A stretch of 64,000 nt of DNA, taken from assembly GCF_030518195.1 (NCBI RefSeq), contig NZ_JAULSC010000012.1, positions 1-64,000 on the forward strand, written 5' to 3'. The DNA comes from Nocardioides cremeus. Its GTDB lineage: Bacteria > Actinomycetota > Actinomycetes > Propionibacteriales > Nocardioidaceae. Shown piece by piece: positions 10,710 to 19,810 of the stretch; position 1 is the first letter of the stretch, and every line of letters starts with the position of its first letter. The position numbers and the translations under genes were made by a program. The notes beneath the pieces were generated by a model. The model worked only from the letters and a program-made list of their open reading frames with translations. It searched no databases and was not told the DNA's origin.

Positions 10710-11744
10710 TCAGCCCGCGTCGCTCTCGGGATCGGCAGCGACGTCGATGAGCACCTTGCCGACGGCGCCGGCCTCGACGGCGTCGTGGGCGGCGGCGGTC
10801 TCCTCGAGCGGGTAGTGGTGCAGCGGCACGCCGACGTCGTCGCCGACCCGGAGCGCACCCGCGGCCACGGCGGCGGTGACGTCCTCGGCCGCGGCGGCCA
10901 GCAGGTCCTCGCCGAGGGTGTAGAGCAGAAGGCCCTGCAGCCGCAGGTTCTTGGCGAAGCTGGCCCGCACCGGCAGTGCCGCCTCGGCGCCACCGTTGTC
11001 GGCGTAGTAGGCCAGCGTCCCGCGGTTGCGCAGCACCTCGACGTCGAGCGCCAGGTTCTCGGCCAGGGCGACCTCGACCACCAGGTCAACACCCTGGGGC
11101 ACGATCTCCTTGATGCGGGCAGCGGCGTCCTCGGTGCGGTAGTTCACGACGTGGTGGGCGCCCGCGGCGCGCGCCAGGTCGGCCTTCTCGTCGCTGCTGA
11201 TGGTGGTCACGACAGTCGCACCCGACCAGACCGCCAACTGGATCGCGGCGTTGCCGACGGCACCGGCGCCACCCGCGACGAGGACCGTGCGGCCCTCGAG
11301 AGCGCCGGGAACCAGGCGTGTGGCGTCCTCACCGGCGGTCAGCGCGCGGTGGGCGGTCACCGCGGGCACCCCCAGCGAGGCGCCCAGGTCGTACGACGCC
11401 CCCGCCGGCAGCGGGACCACGCAGGCCGTGGGCAGCACCGTGTGCTCGGCGGCCGTGCCGCCCGGGCGGGCCCACTGCGCCAGGATCGTCCAGACCCGGT
11501 CGCCCACGGCGAACCCGTCGACGCCCTCGCCGACCGCGTCGACGACGCCGGCGGCGTCCTGGCCCGGCACGACCTCGTCCCAGGGACCGTTCTTCGCGTT
11601 GGCGCGGAACTTCCAGTCCGTCGGGTTCACCCCGGCGCGCACGACGCGCACCCGCACCTCGCCCGGTCCGGGCTCGGGCAGCGGGCGCTCCTCGACGGAG
11701 AGCACGGAGGAGGGACCGGTCTGGCTGTAGACGACTGCTCGCAT
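10710..11744 (-). CDS. NADPH:quinone reductase-like MDR oxidoreductase
   Basis: A 344-residue zinc-free medium-chain dehydrogenase of the quinone oxidoreductase (Qor/zeta-crystallin) type. It has an N-terminal GroES-like domain (VRAGVNPTDWKFR, GQDAAGVV), then a Rossmann domain with VLVAGGAGAVGNAAIQLA, an NADPH-site variant of AxxGxxG, and SDEKADLARAAGA. It has none of the cysteine ligands of zinc alcohol dehydrogenases. The start is the ATG at 11744, where homology begins; the frame continues upstream without family similarity. The substrate is unknown. Confidence 0.88.
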   Translation of the reverse strand: MRAVVYSQTGPSSVLSVEERPLPEPGPGEVRVRVVRAGVNPTDWKFRANAKNGPWDEVVPGQDAAGVVDAVGEGVDGFAVGDRVWTILAQWARPGGTAAEHTVLPTACVVPLPAGASYDLGASLGVPAVTAHRALTAGEDATRLVPGALEGRTVLVAGGAGAVGNAAIQLAVWSGATVVTTISSDEKADLARAAGAHHVVNYRTEDAAARIKEIVPQGVDLVVEVALAENLALDVEVLRNRGTLAYYADNGGAEAALPVRASFAKNLRLQGLLLYTLGEDLLAAAAEDVTAAVAAGALRVGDDVGVPLHHYPLEETAAAHDAVEAGAVGKVLIDVAADPESDAG

Positions 11745-11782
11745 GTGGGTCTCAGCGCCGGGGGCGGCCCGCTTGTTCCCGC

Positions 11783-12964
11783 TCAGAGCGCCTGCGCCAT
11801 CCCGGCGCACGCCTCGAGCCAGGAGCGGCGGGTGGCGCGGGACAGCTCGGCGTACGGCACCACGGAGCCGGACACCAGGGCGGCGTCGTAGGGCACCCGG
11901 TAGACCGCGCGGGTGCGCTGCTCGTAGACGTCGACGAGGTCGGCGGCGAGCTTGGCGTCCACCTTCGGCGAGGGGTCGGACAGCACGGTCACGCACTTGT
12001 GCTTGAGGTCGGTGTGCCCGGCGTCCTGCAGCGCGTCGAGCATCCACAGCCCGGAGTAGCCGGTGTCCTCGCGCACCGTGCTGGTCACCACGAGCAGGTC
12101 GGCCTGCTCGGCGCTGGCCAGCCAGTTCTCGGCGCGCATGTTGTTGCCGGTGTCGACGAGGATGATCCGGTAGAAGCGCTCGAGCAGCGAGTGCACGGCG
12201 GCGAAGTCGTCGGCGTGGATCATCCCGGTGACGTCGGGGCGCTCGTCGGAGGCCAGCACGTCGAAGTGCGCGTCGCCCTGGGAGCGCACGAACGCGCCCA
12301 GGTCGCCGATGCGCGACTGGTAGACGTCGCTGAAGCGGCCGAGGTCCTCGAGCAGCTCGCGGGTGGTGTTGCGGTGCGAGCTGCGGGTGCCGCGGATGCC
12401 CAGGGTGCCGCGGGTCTCGTTGTTGTCCCAGGCCACCACGCCGCCGCCGCGCACGGTGCCGAAGGTGTAGCCGGCCGCGAGCACACCGGTGGTCTTGGCC
12501 GCGCCTCCCTTGGGGTTGATGAAGGCGATGGTGCGCGGGCCGTCGAAGTCACGCTGGATCGCCGAGCGCTGCTGCTCGTGGGCCTGCTCGGCCGGGCCCA
12601 TCGACAGGCGCACGAGCCCGCCACCCATCCGGTTCAGCGCCCCGCGCCAGCCCCAGGTCGCGGGCCCCTGCCCGCTCTCCTCGGCGCGGCGGTCGAGGAA
12701 GTCGGTGGCGGTCATGAACCGGCGCGGCTCGTCGGCCCGGGCGACGTCGGCCGGGGCCGCTGGGACGGCTGGAGCGGCCGGAGCGGCTGGGACGGGTTGC
12801 ACCTCGCGGGTCGCCTCGGCCGCCGGCTCCGGCGTCCAGGCGGGCGGCGGGCCCAGCGGGTCGGTGAGGGGGTCGCCGACCCCGGCGGCGAACCGGTCGA
12901 GCTCGTCGCGCGTGTAGAGCCGGTCGCTGGTGTCCGAGCGGTCCTGGAACTGGCCCTGGGTCAT
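11783..12964 (-). CDS. MinD/ParA-like ATPase with Pro/Ala-rich N-terminus
   Basis: The 393-residue protein has an acidic, Pro/Ala-rich, presumably disordered N-terminal third (residues 1-95) and a SIMIBI-class ATPase domain from about 140. The domain carries the deviant Walker A NPKGGAAKTT, switch DNNETRGTLG and Walker B-like IILVDTGNN. The layout resembles mycobacterial EspI and other actinobacterial MinD-like proteins. No parB, ESX gene or minE neighbour is present. AGGAGG lies four bases before the ATG. The role is unknown; polar or secretion-related positioning is only a guess. Confidence 0.8.
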   Translation of the reverse strand: MTQGQFQDRSDTSDRLYTRDELDRFAAGVGDPLTDPLGPPPAWTPEPAAEATREVQPVPAAPAAPAVPAAPADVARADEPRRFMTATDFLDRRAEESGQGPATWGWRGALNRMGGGLVRLSMGPAEQAHEQQRSAIQRDFDGPRTIAFINPKGGAAKTTGVLAAGYTFGTVRGGGVVAWDNNETRGTLGIRGTRSSHRNTTRELLEDLGRFSDVYQSRIGDLGAFVRSQGDAHFDVLASDERPDVTGMIHADDFAAVHSLLERFYRIILVDTGNNMRAENWLASAEQADLLVVTSTVREDTGYSGLWMLDALQDAGHTDLKHKCVTVLSDPSPKVDAKLAADLVDVYEQRTRAVYRVPYDAALVSGSVVPYAELSRATRRSWLEACAGMAQAL

Positions 12965-13050
12965 GGTTCCTCCTCGAGCAGGGATGCTGCCGGGGTTCCT
13001 TCCCCGATCCCCGACCCGTCACACCCCGGCCCGTCGCGCCGGTCGGCTGC

Positions 13051-14424
13051 CTAGAGCCCGGTCTCCCTCAGCGCCACCTCGATGGTGCGGTGGAAGGTCG
13101 GGTAGGCGAAGTGCATCGTGCGCAGCACCGAGACCGGCACCTGCGCGTGCACCGCGGTGCTGAGCAGGCCCAGCACCTCGCCGCCGTACGGCGCCATCGT
13201 GGTCGCGCCGACCACCACCCCGGTCTGCCGGTCGGCGACCACCTTGACCAGGCCCCGGGCCTGGTGGATCCACCCGCGCGGGTCGCTGCCGATGTCGGCG
13301 GTGCCGACGACCACGTCGATGCCCTGCTCGCGCGCCTGCGCCTCGGTCAGCCCGACCGCCCCGACCTCGGGGTCCGTGAACGTCACCCGGCTCACCGCTC
13401 GGTAGTCGGCCCAGGGACCGTCGGTGTCACCGAGCACGTCGCGCACCGCGAGCTCGCCCTGGTAGAGCGAGACGTGGGTCCACGGACCGAGCCCGGTGAT
13501 GTCGCCGACGGCCCACAGGCGCTCGCCGGCGCGCATCCGCTCGTCGACCTCGACGTGGTCGGCGCCGGGGTCGAGCCCCACGGTCTCGAGGCCGATGTCG
13601 TGGATGTTCTCCGAGCGCCCGGTGGCGACCAGGAGGCGCTCGACGACGACCTGCTCGCCGTCGACGTCGAGGTGGAACTGCTCGCCGTCGTGGGCGACCC
13701 GGGCCAGCTCGGCGCCGGTGCGCACGTCGACGCCCTCGTCACGCAGCACCTCGGCCAGCAGCTCGCCGGCCTCGGGCTCCTCGGGCCCGAGCAGGCGCGG
13801 ACCCGCCTCGATGATGGTGACCTCGGTACCGAAGCGACGCAGGGCCTGTGCCAGCTCGACCCCGATGGGCCCGCCGCCGACCAGGGCCAACGAGACCGTG
13901 GCCTCCGAGATCGCCAGCACGTCGCGGTTCGTCCAGTACGGCGTGCCGGCCAGGCCGTCGACGGGCGGCACGGCCGGCTCGGTGCCGGTGTTGAGGACGA
14001 CCCCGCGCGTCGCGACCAGGCGGGTCAGCCCGCCGGGGGCGTCGACCTCGACGACCCCGGGGCCGGCCAGGCGCCCGTGCCCGCGCACCAGCCGCACGCC
14101 GGCCTCCTCGAGGGAGTCGACGTGGGCGTCGTCGTGCCAGTCGTGGGTCGACTCGCGCACCCGCTGGGCGGCCGGGCCCAGGGACGCCTGCACGTCGACC
14201 TTGCCCCCGAGCTCGCCGGCCCGCCGGGCCTCGGCGAGCGCGTCGGAGGCGCGGATCAGGAGCTTGGAGGGCGTGCAGCCGTGGAAGGGGCACTCCCCGC
14301 CCACGAGGCCCGAGTCGACCGCCACGACCCGCAGGCCGGCCGCCCCGAGCTTGCGGGCCACGTGCTCACCACCGGAGCCGACCCCGAGCACGACGACGTC
14401 GACGACACGGTGGGTGGTGCTCAC
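13051..14424 (-). CDS. FAD-dependent pyridine nucleotide-disulfide oxidoreductase-like protein, paralogue 1
   Basis: The 457-residue protein has the class I disulfide reductase layout: an FAD Rossmann motif near residue 14, a redox Cys45-Cys50 pair in GGECPFHGCTPSK, an NAD(P) fold with ALVGGGPIGVELAQAL, and a C-terminal dimerisation domain. In lipoamide dehydrogenase the C-terminal catalytic pair lies in an HPTLHE-type motif; here that site reads YPTFHR, so both His and Glu are replaced. A standard dihydrolipoamide or glutathione reaction is therefore unlikely, and reduction of quinones, metals or another acceptor is possible. The GTG start overlaps the DUF1206 stop (GTGA). A paralogue lies at 15239-16639. 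Confidence 0.85.
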   Translation of the reverse strand: MSTTHRVVDVVVLGVGSGGEHVARKLGAAGLRVVAVDSGLVGGECPFHGCTPSKLLIRASDALAEARRAGELGGKVDVQASLGPAAQRVRESTHDWHDDAHVDSLEEAGVRLVRGHGRLAGPGVVEVDAPGGLTRLVATRGVVLNTGTEPAVPPVDGLAGTPYWTNRDVLAISEATVSLALVGGGPIGVELAQALRRFGTEVTIIEAGPRLLGPEEPEAGELLAEVLRDEGVDVRTGAELARVAHDGEQFHLDVDGEQVVVERLLVATGRSENIHDIGLETVGLDPGADHVEVDERMRAGERLWAVGDITGLGPWTHVSLYQGELAVRDVLGDTDGPWADYRAVSRVTFTDPEVGAVGLTEAQAREQGIDVVVGTADIGSDPRGWIHQARGLVKVVADRQTGVVVGATTMAPYGGEVLGLLSTAVHAQVPVSVLRTMHFAYPTFHRTIEVALRETGL

Positions 14425-15239
14425 CGCGACAGGTGCCGAGCGCGCGCGAAGCAGAAGAGCCCGTAGGCACCGATGCCGAGGGCCAGCGCCCCGAGCAGGA
14501 ACGGGCCGTAGGGCTGCTGCAGCACCTTCTGCAGCGCCACGTCGAGACCGCCGGACTTCTTCGCCGAGTGGGTGACGGAGGCGTAGATGAACAACCCGCC
14601 CACGATCCCGACGGCGATGCCCTTGGCGGTGTAGCCGGCCTTGCCGAAGGCGACGTACGCCGAGCCTGAGTCGCCGCTCTTGCCCTCCGAGGTGAGGTTC
14701 TTGCGGAAGCCCTCGCTCCAGGCGTGGTAGATCTGGAAGACGCCGTAGCCGATGATCCCCGCACCGAGCAGGAAGACCAGGACCTGTCCGCCGGGAAGGT
14801 CCATCAGGGTCCTGGTGGTCGAGTCGGTGCCGCCGCCCTTGCCGCCGCCGCCGCCGGAGCTGGTGGCGACGCGGATCGCGCTGATCGCGATCGCGAGGTA
14901 GATCAGGGCCTTGCCGGCGCTGAAGACCCGCTTGCCGGTGCGCTTGGCGCCGTCCTCGCTGTCGTGGCCGAAGGCGGCCTCCAGGACTCGCCAGCCGACG
15001 AGCAGCAGCATGCCGACCGCGACCAGCCACACGAGCACCTTGCCGAAGGGCTGCTGGGCCAGCTGGCTCATCGCGCCGGTGCTGGTGGTGCTGCCCTCAC
15101 GGTCGCCGAAGGCCAGCTGCAGCGCCAGCCAGGCGATCAGCAGGTTGACCACGCCGTAGGCGATCATCCCGGCGCGGGCGGCGTGGTCGACCCACCGGTG
15201 GCCCTCGGCGGCCTTGCCGAAGTCTGTTGCGGAGCTCAT
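14421..15239 (-). CDS. DUF1206 multi-pass membrane protein
   Basis: The 272-residue protein has three internally similar modules of about 75-80 residues, each with two hydrophobic helices (RAGMIAYGVVNLLIAW, SAGKALIYLAIAISAI, KAGYTAKGIAVGIVGG start them), giving about six transmembrane segments. This is the DUF1206 architecture, whose biochemical role is unknown. A glycine-rich loop (GGGGGKGGG) follows the second module's first helix. Four-base overlaps with flavoprotein genes on both sides mean the three proteins are translated together and may act together. Confidence 0.88.
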   Translation of the reverse strand: MSSATDFGKAAEGHRWVDHAARAGMIAYGVVNLLIAWLALQLAFGDREGSTTSTGAMSQLAQQPFGKVLVWLVAVGMLLLVGWRVLEAAFGHDSEDGAKRTGKRVFSAGKALIYLAIAISAIRVATSSGGGGGKGGGTDSTTRTLMDLPGGQVLVFLLGAGIIGYGVFQIYHAWSEGFRKNLTSEGKSGDSGSAYVAFGKAGYTAKGIAVGIVGGLFIYASVTHSAKKSGGLDVALQKVLQQPYGPFLLGALALGIGAYGLFCFARARHLSR

Positions 15240-16639
15240 CAGGAAGCCTCTTCCAGGTCGCCGAGGGCGGTCTCGATGGTGCGGTGGAACGTCGGGTAGG
15301 CGTAGATCATGGTGCGCAGGGTGGCGACCGGGACCTCGGCGTGCACGGCGACGGCCAGGAAGCCGATCACCTCGCCGCCCGAGGGCCCCATCGCGGTGGC
15401 GCCGACGAGCACGCCGCGGTCGGCGTCCTCGACGACCTTGATCAAGCCGCGCCCGCCAGGGCCGTGCAGCCAGCCCCGGGAGGACGACTCCAGGGGCGCG
15501 GCTCCGACGCGCACGCGCAGCCCGGCGTCGCGGGCCTGCTGCTCGGTCATCCCGACGCCGGCGACCTCGGGATCGGTGAAGGTGGTGTGCGGCACGGCGT
15601 GGTACTGCGCGGGGGCGCCGTCCTGACCGGTGATGTCGCGCAGCGCGATCGCGGACTGGTACATCGCGACGTGGGTGAAGGCGCCCTTGCCGGTGACGTC
15701 GCCGACGACCCAGAGCTTGTCGCCGGCCCGCATCCGCTCGTCGACCTCGACGGTGCGCGCGGAGGGGTCGAGACCGACCGTCTCGAGCCCGACGTCGTCG
15801 AGGTTGGGCGTGCGGCCGGCGGCCAGCAGCAGCCGGTCGGCGTGCAGCACGTCACCGGAGCCGAGGGCGACCTCGAAGCCGCCGTCGGCGTGGCCGACCG
15901 AGGTGATCTCGACGCCGGTCATCACCCGCATCCCCTCGGCGACGAAGACCTCCTCGAGGACCTGCGAGGCCTCGGGCTCGTCGGGACCCAGGATGCGCGG
16001 GCCGGCCTCGAGCAGCGTGACCCGCACGCCGAAGCGCTGGAAGACCTGCGCCATCTCGGCGCCGATGGGTCCGCCGCCGATGACGACGAGCGAGCCGGGC
16101 AGCGAGGTGACCTGCACCGCGTCGCGGTTGGTCCAGTACGGCGTGCCCGCGAGGCCCTCGATCGGCAGCTCGGCCGGGCGGGTGCCGGGGTTCAGCACGA
16201 CGCCCCGGTCGGCCTCGTAGGCCCGCGTCGAGCCGTCGGGCAGCTCGACGACCACCCGGCCCGGTCCGTCCAGACGCCCGACCCCGTGGTGGAAGGTGAC
16301 CCCGGCGGCCTCGAGCCGGTCGACGGCGACCTGGTCGTCCCAGCCGCTGGTGGCCTCGGTGGAGATCCGCTCGGCCAGCGGGGCCCACGACGGCACCACC
16401 TGCACCTCGCCGGCGAGCTCGGAGACGCGCCGGGCCTCGGCCAGGCTGTCGGCCGCGCGGAGCATCATCTTCGACGGCACGCAGCCGTAGTAGGGACACT
16501 CCCCGCCGACCAGGTGCTTGTCGACCGCGACGACGCGCAGGCCCGCCTCGGCGGCACCGGTGGCCAGGGACTCGGCCCCGGGGCCCAGCCCGACCACCAC
16601 GAGGTCGACCTGGGTGCTGTCGGGTGTCGGTTCGCTCAT
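15239..16639 (-). CDS. FAD-dependent pyridine nucleotide-disulfide oxidoreductase-like protein, paralogue 2
   Basis: The 466-residue protein is a clear paralogue of the gene at 13051-14424: Cys48-Cys53 in GGECPYYGCVPSK, NAD(P) motif VIGGGPIGAEMAQVF, VVGDVTG, and the same C-terminal YPTFHRTIE, which lacks the usual catalytic His-Glu. The internal ATG at 16639 is preferred over one 13 codons upstream, because the segment before it does not fit the family. It is the first gene of the trio, and its stop overlaps the DUF1206 start as ATGA. The electron acceptor is unknown. Confidence 0.85.
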   Translation of the reverse strand: MSEPTPDSTQVDLVVVGLGPGAESLATGAAEAGLRVVAVDKHLVGGECPYYGCVPSKMMLRAADSLAEARRVSELAGEVQVVPSWAPLAERISTEATSGWDDQVAVDRLEAAGVTFHHGVGRLDGPGRVVVELPDGSTRAYEADRGVVLNPGTRPAELPIEGLAGTPYWTNRDAVQVTSLPGSLVVIGGGPIGAEMAQVFQRFGVRVTLLEAGPRILGPDEPEASQVLEEVFVAEGMRVMTGVEITSVGHADGGFEVALGSGDVLHADRLLLAAGRTPNLDDVGLETVGLDPSARTVEVDERMRAGDKLWVVGDVTGKGAFTHVAMYQSAIALRDITGQDGAPAQYHAVPHTTFTDPEVAGVGMTEQQARDAGLRVRVGAAPLESSSRGWLHGPGGRGLIKVVEDADRGVLVGATAMGPSGGEVIGFLAVAVHAEVPVATLRTMIYAYPTFHRTIETALGDLEEAS

Positions 16640-16700
16640 CAGGACAGCATGCCCGCTGCCGACGACACCCAGGGTCACCCGCCCGGAGGGATGAAGCCCT

Positions 16701-17114
16701 TCAGCCTCCGAGGATGCTCACCTTGTTGCGCTGGATGGTGCCCAGCACGCCGTTGACGAACTGCGGCGACTCGTCGGTCGACAGCTCGCGCACCAGCGAC
16801 ATCGCCTCCGAGACCGCGACCGCGTCGGGGACGTCGTCGACGTGCAGCAGCTCGAAGACACCCAGGCGCAGCACGTTGCGGTCGACCGCGGGCATCCGGG
16901 ACAGGGTCCAGCCCTCGGAGTACGACGACAGCAGCTCGTCGATCTGCGCCTGGTGCTCGGCGACACCGCGCACCAGGGTGACGGTGTACTCGGTGGTGGG
17001 GCGCTCGCCCTCGGCGAGGACGCGCTCGAGCGCCTCGAGCGGCGTCTCGTCGCGCAGCTCGCAGGAGAAGAGCACGTCGAGGGCGCGCTTGCGGGCCTTG
17101 GTGCGTGCCGACAT
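16701..17114 (-). CDS. nusB: transcription antitermination factor NusB
   Basis: NusB forms a complex with NusE (S10) on boxA RNA and supports rRNA antitermination. The 137-residue protein has the standard all-helical pattern: KARKRALDVLFSCEL at the start, MPAVDRNVLRLGVFELL and the closing FVNGVLGTI. It lies seven bases behind efp, the usual actinobacterial order, and is probably cotranscribed with it. Confidence 0.96.
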   Translation of the reverse strand: MSARTKARKRALDVLFSCELRDETPLEALERVLAEGERPTTEYTVTLVRGVAEHQAQIDELLSSYSEGWTLSRMPAVDRNVLRLGVFELLHVDDVPDAVAVSEAMSLVRELSTDESPQFVNGVLGTIQRNKVSILGG

Positions 17115-17121
17115 CAGGCGG

Positions 17122-17685
17122 TCACGACTTGACGCGGCCCAGGTACGAGGAGTCGCGGGTGTCGACCTTGACCTTCTCGTTCTGGTTGATGAAGAGCGGG
17201 ACCTGGATCTCGTGGCCGGTCTCGAGGGTGGCCGGCTTGGTGCGACCGGTCGCCGAGTCGCCGGCCAGGCCGGGCTCGGTGAAGGTGATCTCGAGCTCGA
17301 CCGACGGCGGCAGCTCGATGAAGAGCACCCGGCCCTCGTGGGTGGCCACGATGGCCTCGTTGTTCTCGAGCAGGAAGTTCGCGGCGTCGCCGACGATCTC
17401 GGGCGCGATCTCGAGCTGGTCGTAGGTGCTGATGTCCATGAACACGTAGGACGTGCCGTCGTTGTAGAGGTACTGCATGGTGCGGCGGTCGACCGTGGCG
17501 GTCTCGACCTTGGTGCCGGCGTTGAAGGTCTTGTCGACGGTCTTGTTGGACTCGACGTTCTTCAGCTTGGTGCGCACGAAGGCGGGGCCCTTGCCCGGCT
17601 TGACGTGCTGGAACTCCACGACGGACCACAGCCCGTTGTCGATGGAGAGAACCATGCCGTTCTTCAGGTCGTTGGTCGATGCCAT
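17122..17685 (-). CDS. efp: elongation factor P
   Basis: EF-P relieves ribosome stalling at consecutive prolines. At 187 residues it has the normal length with three beta-barrel domains; the loop [10 protein letters not shown] puts the tip lysine at residue 32. No epmA or epmB modification gene is nearby. The C-terminal [13 protein letters not shown] is typical. It sits between aroQ and nusB, as in many actinobacteria; the 60-base gap before it could hold a promoter, but none is clear. Confidence 0.97.
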   Translation of the reverse strand: MASTNDLKNGMVLSIDNGLWSVVEFQHVKPGKGPAFVRTKLKNVESNKTVDKTFNAGTKVETATVDRRTMQYLYNDGTSYVFMDISTYDQLEIAPEIVGDAANFLLENNEAIVATHEGRVLFIELPPSVELEITFTEPGLAGDSATGRTKPATLETGHEIQVPLFINQNEKVKVDTRDSSYLGRVKS

Positions 17686-17745
17686 GCGCGTACGTCAGCC
17701 TTTTCGTCGAGGGTCGTTGGAGGGGCGGGACAACAGCGCGCGAGT

Positions 17746-18183
17746 CTACGTCGCCGCGCGGGTCGCGAGCACGTCGAGGGCCATCCGGTAGCCCTCCACC
17801 CCGTGCCCGGCGACGACCTCGACGGCGTGGGCGGTCACCACGGAGTGGTGCCGGAACTCCTCGGGCCGGGTGCGCGGGTCGGAGAGGTGCACCTCGACGA
17901 GCGGCGCCACCAGCTGGGCGCAGGCGTCGTGGACGGCGTACGAGTAGTGGGTCCAGGCGGCGGCGTTGAGCACGACGGGCGTCTCGTCGTCCGCGGCGGC
18001 GTTGAGCCAGTCGACCAGCACGCCCTCGTGGTTGGTCTGGCGCACCTCGACCTGCATCCCGCGCTCGGCCCCCCAGGCCACGCAGCGCTCGACGAGCTCG
18101 GCGTGGGTAGTGGTGCCGTAGATCTCGGGCTGCCGGCGGCCCAGCCGGCCGAGGTTGGGCCCGTTGAGCACCAGGACCTTCAC
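17746..18183 (-). CDS. aroQ: 3-dehydroquinate dehydratase, type II
   Basis: It dehydrates 3-dehydroquinate to 3-dehydroshikimate, the third shikimate step. The 145-residue protein has the type II features: [21 protein letters not shown] with the lid arginine and catalytic Tyr, a QTNHEG motif, NAAAWTHYS, and the catalytic His in [11 protein letters not shown]. The GTG start at 18183 overlaps the aroB stop (GTGA). It is the last aro gene in the chain. Confidence 0.96.
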   Translation of the reverse strand: MKVLVLNGPNLGRLGRRQPEIYGTTTHAELVERCVAWGAERGMQVEVRQTNHEGVLVDWLNAAADDETPVVLNAAAWTHYSYAVHDACAQLVAPLVEVHLSDPRTRPEEFRHHSVVTAHAVEVVAGHGVEGYRMALDVLATRAAT

Positions 18184-19298
18184 CGGCCTGCTCCCGTCAT
18201 CGTCTCGTAGGCGCCGCGCAGGTGCTCCTCGTCGGGCCCGGCCAGCACGACCGGTCGCCCGACCTCCTCGAGCACCACGAAGCGCAGCTGGTCGCCGCGC
18301 GACTTCTTGTCGACCGCCATCGCGGCGCGCAGCGTGTCGTAGTCGGCGCGAGCGTAGGAGACGGGCAGGCCGACCCGGGCGAAGGCGGTGCGGTGCCGCT
18401 CGGCCGTCGCGTCGTCGAGGCGCCCCGCGCGCCGGGCCAGCTCGGCCACGAAGACGCAGCCGATCGCCACCGCCTCGCCGTGGCGCATCGTGTAGTCCTC
18501 GGCCCGCTCGATCGCGTGGCCCATCGTGTGGCCGTAGTTGAGGGCCTCGCGACCGGGGTGCCCGCCGGCGCCGCCGGTCTCGCGCAGGTCGGCGACCACG
18601 ACGTCGACCTTGACCCGCACCGAGCGCTCGACCAGCTCGCGCAGCACCGGGGAGCCCGCGGCCAGCAGCTCCTCGGGATCGGTGCCCTCGACCAGGTCGA
18701 GGATGCGCGGGTCGGCGATGAAGCCGCACTTGACGACCTCGCCGAGCCCGGCCACCAGGTCGGGGCGCGGCAGCGTCTCGAGCAGGGACAGGTCGCAGAG
18801 CACCCCGGCGGGCTCGTGGAAGGAGCCGACCAGGTTCTTGCCGGCGGCGGTGTTGACGCCGGTCTTGCCGCCCACCGCCGCGTCGACCATCGCCAGCAGC
18901 GTGGTCGGCACGTGCACGACGCGGACCCCGCGCAGCCAGGTGGCGGCCACGAAGCCGCCCAGGTCGGTGGTGGCGCCGCCGCCGAAGGTCACCACGGCGT
19001 CGGAGCGGGTGAAGCCGGCCGTCCCGAGCTGCTCCCAGCAGCCGGCGGCGCTCTCCGCGGTCTTGGCGGCCTCGCCGTCGGGCACCACGAGCTCGGTGAC
19101 GAGGTAGGCGCCGCGCAGCGCCTCGAGCACCGGCGCCGCGAGGGTGCGCAGGGTCTCGGGCAGCACCACCGCGACCTGGCGGGGCTGCTCGCCGAGCAGC
19201 CCGACGAGCCGGTCGGCGACGCCGTGCCCGACCACCACGTCGTACGGCGACGCGCCGCCGACGTGCAGCGTGGTGGGCGGGGCGGCGGGGGTGCTCAC
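18180..19298 (-). CDS. aroB: 3-dehydroquinate synthase
   Basis: It makes 3-dehydroquinate from DAHP using NAD and a divalent metal. At 372 residues it has the usual length, with the glycine-rich [17 protein letters not shown], the [13 protein letters not shown] motif and the metal ligands in [23 protein letters not shown] and [10 protein letters not shown]. The GTG start overlaps the aroK stop. It is one link in the chain aroE-aroC-aroK-aroB-aroQ. Confidence 0.97.
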   Translation of the reverse strand: MSTPAAPPTTLHVGGASPYDVVVGHGVADRLVGLLGEQPRQVAVVLPETLRTLAAPVLEALRGAYLVTELVVPDGEAAKTAESAAGCWEQLGTAGFTRSDAVVTFGGGATTDLGGFVAATWLRGVRVVHVPTTLLAMVDAAVGGKTGVNTAAGKNLVGSFHEPAGVLCDLSLLETLPRPDLVAGLGEVVKCGFIADPRILDLVEGTDPEELLAAGSPVLRELVERSVRVKVDVVVADLRETGGAGGHPGREALNYGHTMGHAIERAEDYTMRHGEAVAIGCVFVAELARRAGRLDDATAERHRTAFARVGLPVSYARADYDTLRAAMAVDKKSRGDQLRFVVLEEVGRPVVLAGPDEEHLRGAYETMTGAGR

Positions 19299-19810
19299 CG
19301 GGATGCCTCCTCGAGGAGCGCGACGACCTCGTCGGCGACCTCCTCGGGGCTGCGGGCGTCGGTGGTCACGGTGTGCGTGGCGACCGACTCGTAGACCGGG
19401 GTGCGCTCGTCGAGCAGCGCCTTGATGCGGGCCCGCACGTTGCCCAGCAGCAGCGGGCGACCCACGCCGAGGCCGACGCGCTTGACGGCGTCGCTCAGGC
19501 CCACGCGCAGGAAGACGACGGTGTGCCCGGCGAGCTGCTCGCGGGTGGCGGGGTCGAGCACCGCTCCCCCGCCCAGGGCCAGCACGCCGTCGTGCTCGGC
19601 CAGCGCGGTGGCGACGGCGGCGCGCTCGAGCTCGCGGAAGGCCGCCTCGCCGTCGTCGACGAAGATCTCGGAGATCTCCCGCCCGGCGCCCGCCTCGACA
19701 TCGTGGTCGGTGTCGCGCACGGCCACGCCCCAGCGCTGGGCCAGCAGCGTGGCCACGGTGGTCTTGCCGGCGCCCATCGGGCCCACGAGGACCACGCGGG
19801 GAGCGCTCAC
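19295..19810 (-). CDS. aroK: shikimate kinase
   Basis: It phosphorylates shikimate at the 3-position. The 171-residue P-loop kinase has Walker [10 protein letters not shown], the shikimate-binding DTDHDVE and FRELE, the GGGAVLD motif and the lid RPLL. The GTG start at 19810 overlaps the aroC stop. It is encoded separately here rather than fused to another aro enzyme. Confidence 0.96.
   Translation of the reverse strand: MSAPRVVLVGPMGAGKTTVATLLAQRWGVAVRDTDHDVEAGAGREISEIFVDDGEAAFRELERAAVATALAEHDGVLALGGGAVLDPATREQLAGHTVVFLRVGLSDAVKRVGLGVGRPLLLGNVRARIKALLDERTPVYESVATHTVTTDARSPEEVADEVVALLEEASR

Noticed and set aside
12991..13006. Terminator between the flavoprotein gene and the MinD-like gene
   Set aside because: A CGGGG/CCCCG stem of five bases with a 6-base loop is too weak in this GC-rich DNA to call.
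16640..16700. Leaderless promoter for the flavoprotein trio
   Set aside because: CATGCT sits six bases before the ATG at 16639, but lacks the first T of TANNNT, so I did not count it.
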